Assembly: GCA_963277665.1 (NCBI GenBank)
Contig: OY728153.1
Span: 268,744,250-268,808,249, forward strand
Length of the DNA: 64,000 bases
From: Viscum album
Taxonomy: Eukaryota > Streptophyta > Magnoliopsida > Santalales > Viscaceae
Direction of reading: 5' to 3'
Shown: piece after piece, positions 62,002-64,000 of the stretch
How positions within the stretch are numbered: the first letter of the stretch is position 1
How the letters are laid out: the number at the start of each line of letters is the position of its first letter
Notes under the pieces: model-generated
What the model was told of the DNA's origin: nothing
Databases searched by the model: none
The model's input: the letters and a program-made list of their open reading frames with translations, nothing else
Made by a program: the position numbers and the translations under genes

Positions 62002-62512
62002 TGTAGTCATGTTTGAGGGGTTATTCCTCTTGGAGTTAGTTCCCTATAAATTGCAACCACTCAAACTTTTATTAATGAAATTTAATGCATGAATGAATTC
62101 CATATTATGTGATATAGTTATTGAAACCGCATGTACTTATTTGGTTATTTTTACTGATATAGTTGATTGGATTTAAAATATTTTTAGGCATATTAACAAT
62201 TGATAATATCAGTGATATTAAATATTGGTATATAAAAAGGGTTGTGGTAAAGTCTAATTGAAATAGACAAAAGAAGCAATGTCCTCACCTTGTAGGCTTT
62301 TACCCTATGATACCCATTATATAGAGATTCTATGGGAGAGGACATCACTATTATTTTCCCTTGATCAAGACCAAGATGAAATTGAATACTAAAGAAAAAA
62401 TGAAACCATCTATGGGATAATTTCAAGATTATCGAGATCATGACCCAAACAATGTTTGTCGAACCACCGTAATAAAGTCCCACCATCACACACCTTACCA
62501 TTAGAGAATACA
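62002..62512 (+). repeat. Candidate small LTR (511 bp), tentative
   Basis: It starts TGTAGTCATG directly after a polypurine-like tract and ends AATACA directly before TTGGTATAATAAATGG, a weak match to the tRNA-iMet primer-binding site. A TATA-like CCTATAAATTGC lies at about 62042-62053. Size and features suit a copia LTR, but there is no second copy in the window and no target duplication, so this may be chance. Confidence 0.3.
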
Positions 62513-64000
62513 TTGGTATAATAAATGGTTATGCCTCTATAACCTAATAGTACAAATTCTTATATTTTCCTTTTTATAAATTAAATATTATATTTATCCC
62601 TTTTATTATTACAGTTTTATATGTATTGATGAAAAATTGATTTTGATAAGAAGAAAAAAAATTATGCTTTTGGACAATATACAGTTTATATTAAAAAATT
62701 ATTTTTATAAATTCAATTTTTTTTAAAACAAATAATATTTTTATATAATATGCATGTTAATTATTATTTAAATACGAATTATATTGTAATTTGTTAAAGT
62801 CCAATATAATATTTATAAGGGTCAGAAAGCGGTTAGTGTCATAAGAACCAATATTTCTCAATAAATCATAATTTTTATTTCAATGTTTAAAGTCATTTAT
62901 TTGGGGAATTATTTTGATATAATAAATATTATTTTTGAAATAAAAACATTGAAATTACCCAATGGTGAATATTTCTTAATTGGTAGAGATAGAAAAAAAT
63001 TTGGGTAAAAAAATAGACATGTTATTAGTATAGGGTATGCATTATAAAATCATAATAGTAAAAAAGTGATGTAATATATATTATAAGGGGCATAAAATAC
63101 CAAAAATAACTTTTTAACTTAATATAATTGGTTTTTAATGTTATTTGAGTAATTTTATAATCCCTTAATAAAACTTCTATAACCTATATTATTTTTTATG
63201 GTTTTAAAATAAATTAATTATAAAACTGACACAATTTAACATCAACAAGGGAATTATATTTAAGAGTTTGGTTTATGGTGTTGTAAAATATTAAAAATAA
63301 ATTCCTTTCAGTAGAAACCATTAGAAAAAATCATGGGATGTTTTTTGGTTTTGATTATTATATTATATAGCGTCCTTATCCTAAGTTAATAAATAGTAAA
63401 TAATTTCTATCTCTTTTCCTATAAATACACAACAAACCTACCAATAAGTTAAATTCAAACCCCATTTAGAACGAATTTTCTCTCTATATCACTCTCTAAA
63501 TCCCTCCCAATGTGTTTAAATCCATTAGGAAACTCCACTCAAGATTCTAAAAGTTCCCTCCATAAGGTAGGGGATTCCCCCCCCCCTCTTTATTCAAACA
63601 CTTTATTTGTATTATGCCTTTTAATTTCCAATTTTTCATTTTGTAATTTGTTTTTATGCATAATTTTTACTATCCTTATTATTTCTATTTAATTATAGAC
63701 CACTATTCACTCTCATTAAACTGGTCCATGAATCATTATGTAAACCAATTGTGATGGTGAAATTATCCTACAACTTTTACATGCCCAAAAATTTGGATTG
63801 TGAATACCAATCCCCATTCCACTGAAATTAGTTCACATAGAGGTAACTATCCTTAATTTATTATGTAATTACATGTATCTTACCCACAATCATTAATAAT
63901 GGTATTAAAAGTGATGAAATGTATCCTTATGTTTTATGATCTATGTGGGACACAAATTCATGTAAATGATATGAATGTGGTAGTTGGGGCAAGAATTATA
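62513..64000. other. AT-rich DNA with a possible promoter near 63420
   Basis: The first 900 bases are featureless AT-rich sequence. At about 63418-63430 CCTATAAATACAC is followed by a leader with CT-rich words and an AAG/GTAGGG junction (63564-63570) that would suit a splice donor. The layout (AT-rich U3, TATA, CT-rich leader) resembles the long LTRs in this window, so this may be the front half of another LTR that runs off the end. The 60-codon open piece at 63510-63692 is not convincing as a gene. Confidence 0.35.

Noticed and set aside
62193..62513. 106-codon minus-strand open frame
   Set aside because: No recognisable motif and it overlaps the LTR candidate. In AT-rich eroded DNA a single frame of this length is not evidence of a gene.
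63510..63692. Short ORF after a TATA-like box near 63420, as a host gene first exon
   Set aside because: The promoter layout equally fits the front of a long LTR running off the window, and the peptide has no recognisable feature.

Overview
The window is repeat-rich plant DNA made almost entirely of nested LTR retrotransposons. The evidence is plant-type Ty1/copia and Ty3/gypsy proteins, primer-binding sites matching initiator methionine tRNA (TGGTATCAGAGC and decayed forms), and LTRs of 1.3 to 4.8 kb. I found no credible host gene, rRNA, tRNA or CRISPR array. The species cannot be named, but a large-genome plant fits best.

Layout. 1-6799 is a badly decayed minus-strand Ty3/gypsy element whose gag, protease, RT and RNase H remnants lie in the expected order from right to left. 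It is split by a young, complete Ty1/copia element (6805-18353, minus strand) with a perfect 5-bp target duplication TTATC. That element is of Sirevirus type: gag with zinc knuckles, protease-integrase-RT-RNase H, a spacer holding exactly 19 units of a 37-bp tandem repeat, a third ORF of about 748 codons ending in a likely coiled coil, and multiplied polypurine tracts before the 3' LTR. 18783-29955 is an old plus-strand element with two diverged LTRs of about 4.4 kb around a 2.4-kb interior where only a gag zinc-knuckle relic is visible. 29956-34751 is unclassified eroded repeat.

34757-47167 is a strikingly GC-rich, minus-strand, gag-only element (TR-GAG-like) with LTRs of about 4.8 kb and target duplication TTATA. 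A 643-bp fragment of a third LTR is stacked against the right LTR. 47173-53142 contains a decayed minus-strand copia gag with its primer-binding site, a field of ACCCTTA-type degenerate repeats, and a decayed plus-strand copia RT whose YVDD has become YVYD. 53143-57780 is a solo LTR (minus orientation) of the same family as the 18783-29955 LTRs. 57781-64000 is eroded AT-rich DNA with one weak LTR candidate (62002-62512).

How the parts relate. The copia element carries a near-complete set of replication genes but is broken by frameshifts and stops. The two gag-only elements have no pol and would have needed RT and integrase from elsewhere. Relative ages can be read from LTR divergence. The copia LTRs differ at about 3 of the first 100 bases and the GC-rich element's LTRs at about 12 of the first 100. 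The remaining elements are so eroded that only protein-level motifs survive.
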